Shown here in pieces: positions 26,128 to 37,930 of a stretch of DNA of 64,000 bases; position 1 is the stretch's first letter, and each line of letters begins with the position of its first letter. A program made the translations under genes and the position numbers. The stretch lies in the NCBI GenBank assembly GCA_020746105.1, contig CM036618.1:92932122-92996121 (forward strand). The letters are read 5' to 3'. Source of the stretch: Trogon surrucura (Eukaryota; Chordata; Aves; Trogoniformes; Trogonidae). The notes below the pieces were generated by a model that ran no database searches, was not told the origin of the DNA, and saw only the letters and a list, made by a program, of their open reading frames with translations.

Positions 26128-29100
26128 TGGCATGGAGAAAGGAAGCACCCTAAATCAAAGGCAGTTCAGGAGAGCAGAGGTGAAGCTTCAGGATGGGGAG
26201 GGGAGTCCCAGTAAAGCTGAGCTTATGTTTGGACCCAAGTCAGAAAATTCAGCACAGGTCCCAAGGCACTGCCTGGGTCCGTAAGAGAGAAATTCAGGCT
26301 ATGGAGAATGGTCTGTCAGTACGTTGACAAGGGAGACCATTCCTTAACATCTCTTCATTACCTTTAGATCAACTTTACAAATCAGGGAGGGCTCTACAGC
26401 CTTTCAAACAGTTGGTGAACAAAGCAAGTATGGTTCCCAGGATCTTTAGGAAAAGCTCCTTTATGCCTTCTCATCCTGTCTTGGGCATCTCAGTGAATTC
26501 TAGTATTTCTTAAACATCCAGCCTAGTCACAGAGGGTGGAATGAGGAAGATCTCAGCTTTGTTTATCAGGAGAAATCTTTTCCCTCGTCTCTGTGCTGAA
26601 GCTCTTTGCTGGGGGTGAAGACCAGTTTGCAAATGCACAGCAAGGAAGACTGTTGGGAGCTCATCTCTCAGCACTGTTGCTCTGCCACGCTCTGCAGCTC
26701 ACAGGCTTCACTCTGGGTAGTATCACCATATTCCAGCACAGTCAGCTGATTCTGATTCAGCAGTGGTGGCTTCCAGAAACAGAGGGAGTGCCAATCCATC
26801 TCCAGACTGGTGATGAATGGAAAAATGCAAGTAACTAAATAAAAATCCCTGGAAACAGAGATGGTGACAGCAAAACAAACGAAAAAAAAAATTAAAAAAA
26901 AAAGAAAAGTAACTTTGTTACCCATCATGTTATTACCTTTGGAAAGGAAACTATGTAATCGAATATTCCTCTGGACAATTCATCTTAGTTGTCCTAACTT
27001 GATATCAATGGCTACCAGGTGGTGCCTGCAGAGGCCATTCAAATCAGATTATGTCATCATAGTTCTCCAGTCACCGCCAAGAGCAAGATCCTGATCATGA
27101 GGAGGAAATCTAGTTATTCAGGTACATGTTACCTTATTAAAATTTGAGCAAAGTACATTGAGCCATTATAATGGGATTAGAGTTTTGAGTTGTGTTCTCA
27201 GGGTTGCCATGACTCTGTGATTTTGGTGTTTTGCTGTGGCACTTGAAGAGCACAGCTCCACTCTGGCCAACCACAAGTAATCCAGACCATCATCACAGAA
27301 GAGTGGGCAGCAGCATGGACTGTGGCCGAGAGTGTGAAGCTTGTGGAGATTATTTTTATCTAGGTACAAATGCCTGAGGCAGAGGCTGAAGGAGCCCATA
27401 CGAGAGGTGTGGGAAGATCCTAATGTCTGCTCATACTCAGCAAAGCAGCAGTCACGTAGAGCTAGGAAAAACGGTCTTGTTAAACCTTGCACATCCAGTC
27501 CCAGCCCTTTACTCCAGTATTAATAGATATCCCTCAAGGAATCTGGTCTTTTCCCTTTAGTCACACTTGTCTCAACAGGGTATGAAGCCAACTGAAGGGT
27601 TTCTTCTCCACCTGACAGGAGTTCACAGGGATTGATGTTCTCCTCCACAATCCTAGCGAATAAGAATACGCATTACAATAGACACTAAAAGATGTTTCTC
27701 AGATACAGATGGTGAAGGACAAAAGCTGAGGCGAGCAGGTTGTTGCTCTGGGAGAGTTTCTCTGTCCTGGATCCTCTTACAATTCAACAACACAACAGCA
27801 TATCCAGGAAATAATATTAGTAATGATCCATGGACAAAAAGGCTAGATTCTCCCAGAAATCTTTTCTCAGTGGGACCCTAAGGTGCACGACCCTCAGTGA
27901 GTCCTGAACATATTTGAAGCCATGTGCCTTGCATTTTAAACTTGCACTTAATTTTTTTAGGTCCCATGAGCCTTCAGAGAGTCACTCTGTAGCTTTTAGT
28001 TCTGAGACTGGTGCATGGCTAGCAGAGCAGGCATTTCTAGCAAGAGAGCAAGCAACTTTTCTTCTCCAAATATTCCCGTTCCTGGAATAACACTGACATT
28101 TGGAGACCACTTACTAGGTTCCTATTCTTAATCTCCTGACAAGGAGTCAAAAGTACCTTGTCAAAACTGACAACGGGCAGTTGCTGCCCCCTCTGAGAGA
28201 AGTCAAGGCTGACACGTCTCCACACACACTTTTCCAGAAGGGTTTATGGCACGAGGTTCAGCCCTTTCCTGTCTTTACTGTAACTCTAAACTCAGGTGTC
28301 TGTACCAGCCCAGATGTGTGTCTTCTGGCCATTCCAAGCTTTTGGTGGTATACATGTCATTGAATGGGTAGGGAAAAAAGTCTGAACACCTGCCAAAACC
28401 TCCACATTTCCATAGGTGACTGCTGGGTAAGGAAATGCTGGCAGTACTGCAGTGCTCCGGCAGAGAACGAAACACATCCCTACCCATTCTCTGATTCACT
28501 AAATACACAGGACTTTTTCTCCTAACCTGTCACTCCACAGCAAGCACAAGTGCAACAGGCCCTGTGGCAGGAGACCGGTCCCCTTCTGCATCGGTAGCTG
28601 AATGAAGACAAATTCTTAATGTGCATCTGCAAAGTGCTCTTGTACCTGGGGTTAACTCCTGGAGAGCAGTTACACACTTTAAAACTTCAGCTGTCACAAA
28701 GCCTTCTTCACACACTCCCTCCTTGCACTGTTTTACAAACCTGTCATGGATAAATCCCTTGCTGCAGAGATTTTACTCTTTTTTTTTTTTAATAACATTA
28801 TTTTAATATATTTTGTAATCAGCATTTTTGCTTTGGAAATGCAAATTTTCAATTTCAGTGCTCTGAGAACACCCATGCATTCACAAAATGCATTAGTTTC
28901 TATTATGAGTTAAATGGATGCAAACATGCAGTGCAGATTTGCCTTTAGGACAGGTTTCCCCTGCCAGGGACCCAATGACTCAGTAAAAAAGGAGGCAAAG
29001 AGGCTCCCCCATCTTGGCATTAGTCCAGGCTTTGCCCATCCTCTCCCAAGGGATCCACTCCCAGGAGGTGTGTGGTAGAAGGAGCAGGGTAGCGGCGAGG

Positions 29101-30167
29101 TCCTGTGGAGATGGCTGGAGGGTGAAATTCATCCTCAGTGGGGAAAGCCAGACGCCTTAGGTCTGATGTGACACGCAGGCCTCCTGCTGTCTCTGTGCAC
29201 CCGGAGCCAGCCACAGCGAGCTGCTTTGTATGAAATCCTGGCCCCGCTCACAGACTACCATGTGTCCAAGAAAATCCTCATTTTTCTCATCCTCTCTCTC
29301 TCCACGAAGAAATTCTTCCACAGAATTTCTTAGAATCTGAGGATGTTGGCCATTTAGCTGAGATTTCTGGCTGCAGCGCAATTATAATTGGTCTCTCATG
29401 GACAGGCTCAGCATGAAGGCCAAAAAACTGCAAGGGTTATTAATGACTGAGTTCCCTTCTACTTCCTAACGGCCAGACAGGCAGGAAAGTTAGAGGGGAA
29501 AACTTGGGGCTGAGCCACTCCTCTCCTCTCGTACATGCTGTCCTGGTGCTCCAGTGCCTTCTTGCAGACTCGGAGCCATCCACAGCCCAGATGTCAGACG
29601 GCACAGAGAGCTGCAGGAGGCAGACTGAGAGTCTAGAAGCCCCTCTGGTGCACAGAAAGCATTTTGGGGGCCTTCTCCCTGCAGTCAAAAAGCACATCAG
29701 GGTGAAGTTAGCTGCAGCCTTTCCAGAGGCACCTGGTTTGCCACAGGCAAGGTTGGGAGGATAAAGAGACCCAGCTGGAGTGGCAGACTGAGACACGCAG
29801 GGAGTCATATCCTTCCCCTTCCTTCCTTCAAATAAAAAGAGCATCTCGAGAGAGGTTTGAATTGAGTGTGGAACATATTATTATGATTATTACATCCTCA
29901 TTTGACAACAATCACCTGGCACAGCGCCAGCTGGCACTGGGAAGCCATTGCTGCTTCTCCTTCATTGCCCGATAAACACCGTGACAAGAATACAGCCCTT
30001 GTTAGGTTGAGAACTGAAGAATGGTGAGGAGAGGCCAAAAACACCTCCTTGAACAATCACTATCAAGTAAACAGAGCTGCACTTGGGAAACACATATTTT
30101 AAACATACCTTCCCTGAGGTTTTTTGGGAGGTGAGCTCTGTGTATGGGTTGGGAAGGTGAGCATGTT
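26128..30167. other. non-coding stretch, nothing recognised
   Basis: About 4 kb. It contains A-runs at 26881-26906 and a T-run at 28779-28790, otherwise unique-looking sequence. Open frames up to 134 codons (29440-29844 minus) show no family resemblance. Confidence 0.5.
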
Positions 30168-30330
30168 CTCACTTAGGCATATTTCTGTGGTGAGAAACGG
30201 GCTAGTGGCAGCTAAGAGGTGAGTCTCCGATGCCCTCATTTTACAGGGGAAGATAAAAGTCCATGAAGCTGAGAATTTAGGGATGCCTGCCAACATAGCA
30301 GCCCGGGTAAATTTGGATTGGCACTCCAAA
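30168..30330 (-). mobile_element. MIR-like SINE remnant (minus strand)
   Basis: Read in reverse complement it contains CTCAGCTTCATGGAC, then CTTCCCCTGTAAAATGAGGG and ACTCACCTCTTAG. These are in the same order as CCTCAGTTTCCTC, ATCTGTAAAATGGGG and ACTCACCTCATAG of MIR-type SINEs. The 5' part (30285-30330, reverse complement CAAATTTACCCGGGCTGCTA) resembles a second site at 35165-35215. Ancient and diverged. Confidence 0.35.
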
Positions 30331-33300
30331 GGCTCAGCCTTTGATAAGGGGTTGTCTCACAAGAGCTCCTAGCAATCTAGTGTCATTCCAGCAAGCCACT
30401 CTCTTATAAAGGTCATGTCAGAAATTTGGAAATGAGGGAAGGAAGAAGGCCCAATAAATGTAGATGTCATAGGACACTGCTTATTCATGCTAATGTTCCT
30501 GAAATCATACCTCCCACAGGCAGAGCAACTGTATGGAAGCACTGGGAAAACCAGCTGTTTGTTCATCGGCAAAATCGTGCGTGTCAGCACACTGCTGTGG
30601 TTGAGCAATTTTGCACTGAGGTTTGTACAGGGGAGCTAGCGCTATAGGCTTGGGAGAAGTGGATTCCAGAAGGACAAATACCATACCCAGTTCTCTGAAC
30701 ATAAGCCACTTGTACCCACAATCCAAAGGAATCATCACAACAGCATAGTTATTAGGTTTGTCCACATATGCATCCTTTCCCTGTCAGTCTGTTAGGTCAA
30801 GATGTTCACTTCTGGTAGGTGAAATACTGATTTTACCCAAGCAACATTTACGCCAACTTACCTGAGTGAGCCAGGACCAGATTTGGCCAATGCAGTCACT
30901 GCCTAGTTTGATAAATGAGACAGCTGTTGCCTTCTTGTCCTGCCCTGGCTTCCCAGGGCTAGGGAACAGACTGTAAGAGGATGTCTCACAAGGGCTCTTT
31001 AGGCTTCAAAGTTTGGCATCTCCTCCCTAGAAATAATTGCCCAAGTATTGTCTCTCCTATGACATGGGTGGCCCTGCAGTGAAGGTCCTACATTTGGTCC
31101 TGTTTCTACTACAGTTTTTTCTTTGACCTTTGGCAAATCTCTCAACTTCTATTACATCTGAGACCACTTCAGCTTCATTGCCTGAAACAGGCTGGGGTTC
31201 GGCTGGAGTTACGTGAATCTCCTTGGACAAAGCCCACCAGCTGCTGTCTCCCGAGCCGGCTCATCCTCACAGTCCTCCCTGAGATGGCAGCAAACCAAGT
31301 GGTGTGCTGGAATTACCATGGCCATTGCGATACACGTGCAATCAAAAAGGCAGAGACCAGAGATGAGTCCATACCTTTTCTCTAGTCTATAATTTTCAGT
31401 GGCCTCAGTAGCCTCTTGCACAGCTCTGCTTCTCCTCCTGTCCTTTCCACATGCTCCTGCTCCAGGAGAGTACAAAGGCTCTATGAACTTAGAAGCAGAT
31501 GGAAGCAAAAGAGATCTCTGATGAATACTCAAAGGGATCTGCCAGCAAAACCTTTTTAGTGGCCAGTTCTGCCTTCACCTCCAACCCTGGGCCAAGCCTT
31601 CTCTTAAAAGAGGGCTGTAAGAGGGCTATATATCTGGCCTAAGATCACAGCATGGCTGCTCCACAAAGCCTGAAAATGAGAGGAAAAGGGGAGGGGAGCG
31701 TAACAGCTAATATTCTCCATCAACCTGTCCTCCCATGCTTTGGCAAAACTGTCACTGTGATCTTGCAAGGCAATAAGGGAGGCAGTGTGACCTGCCGTCA
31801 TTCATCCTGTGCCCCTATGTTAAGGTTTAGATTGAGCTGTCAGTGGCCAAAGGCAGCTGGTGAGACAGCTGGAGCCCTCTGCCTGGCTCTGCTTGCTCCT
31901 CTCTTCCCTACTTGCATTTTCCTTATGTAATTTTGAATTATTAAAAATGAAATTTCCTTGGTGATGGGTTTGCATTAATCTTGGGATCCGACTGCATTGA
32001 TGTCACTCTTCATTTCTTCCTCAGAGAAAAGAAGGTTTTGCATACAGACGGGGAATCCTTTATTTGGGCATGACATTCAACCCAGGTCCAGCTGAGCTGA
32101 GCATGTGATTTTCATCAGCATGCATGTGATGGCTAGGTCCTGAGTGAAAGACAGCATGGGAGTTGTGGAAAGTTGTCCAAAGGTGGCACATGCTGAAGCC
32201 CTCTCTCCAAGCAGTATGATATCCTGTAGCGTGTTCCAGTCAGGTGGATTATGCAGGGAGAGAGAGCAGCTAGACAAAAGGCCAGCCTGCAAATATGCAA
32301 TTGTGGCACTCTCCATCTGGAGCAGGAATGGCTGGTATGAACATCTGGTTATCATAGACAATGTCCCAACTTCCTTGTCTCCAGTCAAGTGTGCTACACA
32401 CACTGAAGGTTTGGGCCCTGTGACCATGAGAGAGAAGCACAGGCTTTCTGAATGATCAGTGCTTACTGGGTACTTCAAAGAGTTGGAGGGTGTGGCCAGA
32501 AGATGGAAGTGTGTTGCTTATTCAACCTCAAATTTTATCACCTCTGTTGAACCCAAACCAAAGCAGCCCCTTCCTCTTCTGCCTATGCCTGTACCTCATT
32601 TCCTGCTCTGCTAAGCTTCTGGTTCCTCCACAAAAAACACTTCATCCTTGGGATCCCTAGATTCTAATCCCCTCAGCAAAGGCACATCATGCCACCCCAT
32701 ATCCCCAAAGTGCTCTCCACCTTGGGGAAAAACTCACGCACTGATAGTGCCTGTTTAGTATCTGTTTCAAAAGGCTTTTAGATCCAAGAACCTCATCTCT
32801 TCTTGTGCTACTGGTACCCAATAAATACTGATCAATAAGAGTACTTAGTGGTGTGTCACATGTTCTGCTTACTAACCTGAGACCAGAAAATATTTGACCC
32901 TGAGTGATGTTTTCTTTCTCCACAGCTGTACTTTGTAGTATCAGGCTTCAATCTAAATCTAACTCAAACTTGAGCTAAAGAATGTGTCATTGCTAATATA
33001 TAACCAGGGAGTGTGAAGCTGCGTGTGAGAAGAGCACACACTACCAGTGTGAGAACAAGCAGCAAGCACGTAAAGCGTCCTCACTGTGCTGCTGCAGAGC
33101 ATTGTTTAAGGTACTTTTCACAGGACTAAATACAGAGACCTCAAGTTGAAACTAGCCCCATACACAGCTACCTGCCCATCTCAGGACCAAGCACATCAAG
33201 GAGGAACATAAGACTCTTCCCTTCTAGGTGTTTGGTTTTAATCTGCACTGTACGAAGTTGCCTAAGATCTGATTAATATCAAATCTTTCTCTTACCCCTT

Positions 33301-34095
33301 ACTATGCTGTATGGAATCTGTCTGCAAGGAGATTTGTCAGAGTTCTCTGTGTCTTTGCACCTGGCATCAGGACTTGCTTCTCCCTTGAGGGGATGGATTT
33401 GCTGCTGGCCCTGTCCCATTCTTCGCACATGCAAAACTTTTGCCGTCTGATGAGCTGAGAGACATTGGGGCAAGGGAGAAGCAGTTTCCAGGATGACTAT
33501 AATTGTGTGTTACTGTGCACACAAAAGGCACTTCCTACATTAATGACTGCAAAGTTGTACATGTAGTCATTTAGTGGGAAGCATTTCTGCAGTCCAACAG
33601 AGAGCACACATGTGAATCCACTGCATCCTCGGCACCAGCTAATGTCACCAAGGCTTGATGAACTGGCACCCACTTGCAGTGGGCGAAGGTGGATCAATTA
33701 AAATTCTCTTGGATCAGCTGAAGCACTCCAGCGTGGCAACTGGCTCAGTCATGCAAGGCCAGTGTGGGTGAGTGGCGTTCCTGGCAGCAATTCTGCAAAC
33801 AGCACAGAGCATCTCCTGGGCAGGAGAGACTGTGTGGGCCAGGCCAGAGCTGTCCCCCACAGCCACAGCAAGCACCTCAGACTTGCTACGTGCTTCCACC
33901 CACCACAGGAACATTTCCTAATACCCTCTGACAAATGCAGCATGCTGCTGAAGGAGAACAGAGTTTGCCTGCAGCTAGAGTGCCCAAATCCGAAATACGT
34001 GCCACAGCCAGCATGTGCGAAGCCAGGCAGAGGCAGGGAGATTTTGCACAGCGTATCCAGAACAACCAGATGGGACAGTTTTGATGCAGAATGTG
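30331..34095. other. non-coding stretch, nothing firmly recognised
   Basis: About 3.8 kb. A weak MIR-like phrase (GACCTTTGGCAAATCTCTCAAC) lies at about 31121-31150. There is no recognisable exon or RNA gene. Open frames up to 133 codons (32077-32478 minus) are without known homology. Confidence 0.45.
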
Positions 34096-34186
34096 TTGCC
34101 TGATCTAGTTGGGAGATGTCCCTGCCCATGACAGGGAGGTTGGATTAAATGATCTCTAAGGTCCCTTACAGCCTAGGCCATTCTAT
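34096..34186 (+). mobile_element. CR1 LINE, 3'-terminal fragment
   Basis: The plus strand reads CTGATCTAGTTGGGAGATGT, CCCTGCCCATGACAGGGAGG, TTGGATTAAATGATCTCTAA, GGTCCCTTACAGCCTAGGCC and ATTCTAT: the standard CR1 3' UTR and tail. The tail then passes directly into an ATT microsatellite. The start resembles the 3' UTR of the long CR1 at 62.47 kb (CTGATCTAGTGGGAGATGTC), so both may belong to the same subfamily. Confidence 0.92.
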
Positions 34187-34212
34187 ATTATTATTATTAT
34201 TATTATTATTAT
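34187..34212 (+). repeat. (ATT)n microsatellite at a CR1 tail
   Basis: About 8.7 uninterrupted ATT units start directly where the CR1 ATTCTAT tail ends, suggesting that the microsatellite grew from the retrotransposon tail. Confidence 0.9.
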
Positions 34213-34744
34213 GGCACGCCAAGGGGGCTGATGGGCGAGCCACGCCCTCACACAAGATGAATGCAGCATGAAGAACCAGCTCTGAGGGCTGTATGAGGGT
34301 CTCAGAGGAAATGAGAGTGAATTTTGTGGTTCAAATGGTCCTAGGAGGCATCTTGGAAGCATATAGACCAGGAGAACACTCTACATCCCATCTGCTACTG
34401 GTAAAGAGGTGTCTTGCTATATACCTGTGACCATGGTGAGCTGGAGTACTCCTGCTCTCTCTGTCAGATTTGCTCTCATTACATACTGTCCAGGGCCAGC
34501 TCTGCAGAGACAATGGCCTGTGGTATGATCCAACTTTTGACAAACTTCCCGGGACAGGAGGAGGTCAGCCAGCCCCTCACCACTCCATATTGCAGTTTTT
34601 GGAACTCTGCTGCAAGCCAAGCCGAGGAGGAATGTACCCTGCAGTGCCCAAGGGCCCAGTGGCAGCCCTACTGATGACTCTGGTGTCTGCATGAGAGGCA
34701 GAATTGCTTGTAAGAACTTAGGTATGTCATGAAACCAGCTATAT
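34213..34744. other. non-coding stretch, nothing recognised
   Basis: About 530 bp between the ATT microsatellite and a MIR-like remnant. Several frames are open on both strands (70-91 codons), but none resembles a known protein. Confidence 0.4.
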
Positions 34745-34900
34745 TATTGCAGAATTATAGCACTGAGACTCTTGAGGCATGGCTTCTGTCCCCAGATCCT
34801 GAAGGTGATGTTGGGCAAGTCACATCCTTTGTCTGTGCCTCCACCTGGGGAAATATTGTTACCTTGACTTAGAAGGAGGATAATGAGGACAAATCTTTGT
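34745..34900 (+). mobile_element. MIR-like SINE remnant
   Basis: The ordered matches to the MIR consensus are the best in the window: GAGACTCTTGAGGCATGGCT, then GTTGGGCAAGTCACATCC, then GTCTGTGCCTCCACCTGGGG, then AATATTGTTACCTTGAC and AGGAGGATAATGAGGAC. They correspond to the GACTCTGGAGCC, TTGGGCAAGTTACTT, TCTGTGCCTCAGTTTCC, ATAATAGTACCTACC and GTGAGGATTAAATGAG blocks. Several gaps and substitutions are evident, as expected for a very old copy. Confidence 0.5.
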
Positions 34901-35099
34901 GCTCCAGGGCTGGAGGATCCCTGCAGGCTGAGGCAGAGAGTGGATGAGAATGCCATCTTTGCCCGACACAACACCAGTGTGTGGTGTCAAAAGATGACAT
35001 CATGGGATGCGAACAAGCGTTTACCCTCAGAAAGAGAAAATAGCAGAAGCATGTGTAATCATTTACCTTTCGTGCCAACATATTTTCCTTGTGTAAAGA

Positions 35100-35235
35100 G
35101 AGGCCCTGGCGGCCCTAAGGAGGCTAAGAGATGCCCATGCTCTTCTGGAAAGGAGGAACTATCAGGCAAGGATGCCAGCATACCTGCCTGGGTAAATTTG
35201 TGCATGCACTTCACGTTGTAATAGGCTTTAGTATC
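35100..35235 (-). repeat. possible dispersed-repeat fragment sharing sequence with 30.3 kb
   Basis: The segment 35165-35215 aligns with 30280-30325: GGATGCC, a variable CAGCATACC-like stretch, CTGGGTAAATTTG, then TGCACT or GGCACT. The shared word GGGTAAATTTG plus flanks suggests two old copies of one repeat, perhaps MIR-like. The match is short, so chance is not excluded. Confidence 0.2.
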
Positions 35236-36071
35236 TGATAACAGAGACCTGCTGGAGTCTGGCATGAGGACAGAAGGAATCAAAGGTCATGCCATGAATT
35301 CCAGTTATGCTGATAGGCATCTAAAGCCAGAGGAAGGAGCTCAAGAACAGGAACTGTAAACTGGTGGGCAGGGCTGGAAAACAGAAACTGATTCAGGGAT
35401 GACAAGTCTGGGTCATTCTGAAGCCCAGATGGACAATTCTGCGTCTATGTTTGCCACTGGACATAGGAAGATGTTTTCCCTCATGGAGTTACTCATGAAC
35501 TCTGCCACTACTAGTCAAAGAAATAGAGTAAATACACTGCAATAAATTTATTAAATAGCTGCCACATGTCTCTCCAGATGCCTCTCCCTGATGGAAAATC
35601 TGATTCATGACATGGATGGGCTGATCATCAGATAGGTAGAGATGCAAACATGCAGTGCGTACCTTGCACTAGGAAAACTGCCTGCACATGAAAGTAGCCA
35701 AGAATATATATGACGTAGCACAAAGTTGCTCTGCCCACTGCCTGCTTTTTCCTCATCTCCTCGTCACTCACTGCCAGTCAGTTGCTACCACTTGCCTTGT
35801 GTCTTAGGCTTAGCAGATGCCTGGGTGGCACAGTGCTCCATGGTGCCCACTGAGGTATGACTGAGTTCATACAAGGAGTGAGACTCTGCAGCTGTGCACA
35901 TCGCTGGCTCGGTAACCCCTGCACAGCGCAGCTCTGTGTGGGGCTGGCTGCACACTTCTGGAGGCAGGAAGAGGTTAATTCATTAGGTCTTCACATAAAG
36001 CCTAACATAAACAGAGCTTTAAGGTCCTATAGTACCCAGATGAGTAGGATGGAGTGGCATGGGACCGCTTG
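35236..36071. other. non-coding stretch, nothing recognised
   Basis: About 840 bp with no recognised gene or transposon, ending at the GAATA microsatellite. Confidence 0.5.
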
Positions 36072-36150
36072 GAATAGAATAGAATAGAATAGAATAGAAT
36101 AGAATAGAATAGAATAGAATAGAATAGAATAGAATAGAATAGAATAGAAT
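36072..36150 (+). repeat. (GAATA)n pentanucleotide microsatellite
   Basis: 79 bp of perfect GAATA units (about 15.8 copies) without interruption. The complementary strand reads (ATTCT)n, which resembles the octamer tail of CR1. However, no CR1 body (GGTTGGAAGGGACC) follows on the expected side, so a CR1 origin is only a guess. Perfect purity suggests recent expansion and likely length polymorphism. Confidence 0.97.
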
Positions 36151-36789
36151 TCTATAGAAGAAGAAAAGCTCCTAGTAAGTGACTGTCACTTCCAGTTGTA
36201 TTACAATATATTATCTCATTTATTTCTACTTCTTCTTCAAGGAGATTATTCCACTCTTTTCATAACATTCTCCTCCAGCCTCAGACTAGATGTGCTCATT
36301 CTGCCTTTACTTTTCAAACCACGACTTCTGTCTGTGTTCACCTGCTTGATGGCTGTTATATTTTGCCTCTGCACAGGTAATGAAAAAGTCTTCACTGACA
36401 TTGTCTAAAGCAAATTTTGAGCTAGGAAAGATCTGGTAGACAGGCAGGAGGTTGAAAGAGAGGTACAACATAGGCAGGAGACGACAGGAAACTGCTAGCA
36501 CATGTCAACATCAGAGGATCTTGTTTCTTCACTCCTCTGCTGAGAATGCTACAAGCACACGTTAGTGACACACGTCAGAAGCTACCTGCAAGGAATTGCA
36601 TTAGATGTTGGTTTTTAGTTACTGAACAGTCACCAGTCTGGACCACTGAAAGCTTGCTCCAGACTCCTGGCAAACTGATGGGGAAAATCTCATTGATTTC
36701 AGGGAGGTTTGGCTTCAGCTTCTCAGAGAACAGCCTGAAATGGAAACTTCAGATGCATAAAACCCCACCCATGTGGTAACTACAGGGAA
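36151..36789. other. non-coding stretch, nothing recognised
   Basis: About 640 bp following the microsatellite. No exon or repeat is recognised. Confidence 0.45.
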
Positions 36790-37930
36790 ACTAGACTAAA
36801 GTGAGTAGATTTGAGCCTCAGTGAACAGATTAAATCACCCATTTAAATTAGCAAGCAGGAGAGCTTAATTTTAAATATTAAATCAAAATTTCTTTTCCAT
36901 TTATCTTTTTAAGTTATTTTCCCTAAAGAAAAGCTGATATTTATCAGGCTGTAACCAGTAGGACTCTGTTGACTTGAAACCACATACCGCCTGTCTACTA
37001 ACTTTGGTACTTACTGTTACTAGCAGACAATTTTATCTACACATACTTACTTACAGCTTTACATGCTTTTATTAGGTCTCTCGACTACCACATTTTTCTA
37101 TGCTGGAAAATGGTGAATTATGCATTTTTAATTTGTTACAGGATGACTGTTTTTCTTTAGAATTGATTCCTATCAAGCTGCATTTAGAATGAAATTTGAA
37201 TCCATTAAAAATGCCTAAAACCAGTTTTATTAAACTTCTAGTTTATTACTTAAATAAACCACCTAAACTGCAAAACAGAATGGAAAAAGTATTGTTAAAC
37301 AAAGGAAGCTGTATCAGTGGCTAGTGGGTTAAATAAGTTGTTCCAGGACACCATATACCCCAACATTGTAGATCTGCTCGATCTTGTCCTCTCATCCTCA
37401 TTTTCCTCATAGACTGGAGGAGAAAAACAACCTTGTCTGCTTTTTCTGAACCCCATTCAGTTTCTCAACTTCGAATGAGCAAGTCATTGAATCTAAGTTG
37501 TTGAATAAACTGAAATGGAAAAAACAGTCACCTTCCATCATGGAAGAGAAATTGCTCTCAGAAGTGAAGTTGATTTAGCATTTATCAAGCTTTGGTTCCA
37601 GGTGCTTATGCAGTGGTTTGGTTCAACTTTCTGAAATGTTTTGGTGGGAAGCATATGTAACTGGATATTTAAAACAAAAGAAGAGAAAAAGAAGATTTTT
37701 ATCAATTATACTAAACTTCATTCCTAATACAGACAACCATTGTTCCACATTTGATTTTTAAAAGCTCTACTTCAAAAGACAGCAAATGTATTTAACTTAT
37801 TTTTTTTTTAAATTATTAGAAGCCCATCACTGATATTCTATGTTGTCTGCAATGGATGTTCACAATAGCATGAGCCTTACTTTCTCTGCCCAGTGACCAG
37901 ACCACTTTAATCTGCTACTGGGAGACTGTG
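36790..37930. other. AT-rich, CpG-poor, repeat-free block
   Basis: The base composition changes visibly here: long A/T words (TTTTAAATATTAAATCAAAA, ATTATGCATTTTTAATTTG, TTATTACTTAAATAAACC), very few CG dinucleotides, no transposon and no long open frame in any of the six frames. TAAT-type homeodomain cores and a CTTAAATAAAC forkhead-like word are present. Such blocks in bird genomes are often either conserved non-coding enhancers or simply AT-rich intronic DNA; conservation cannot be judged here. Confidence 0.3.
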
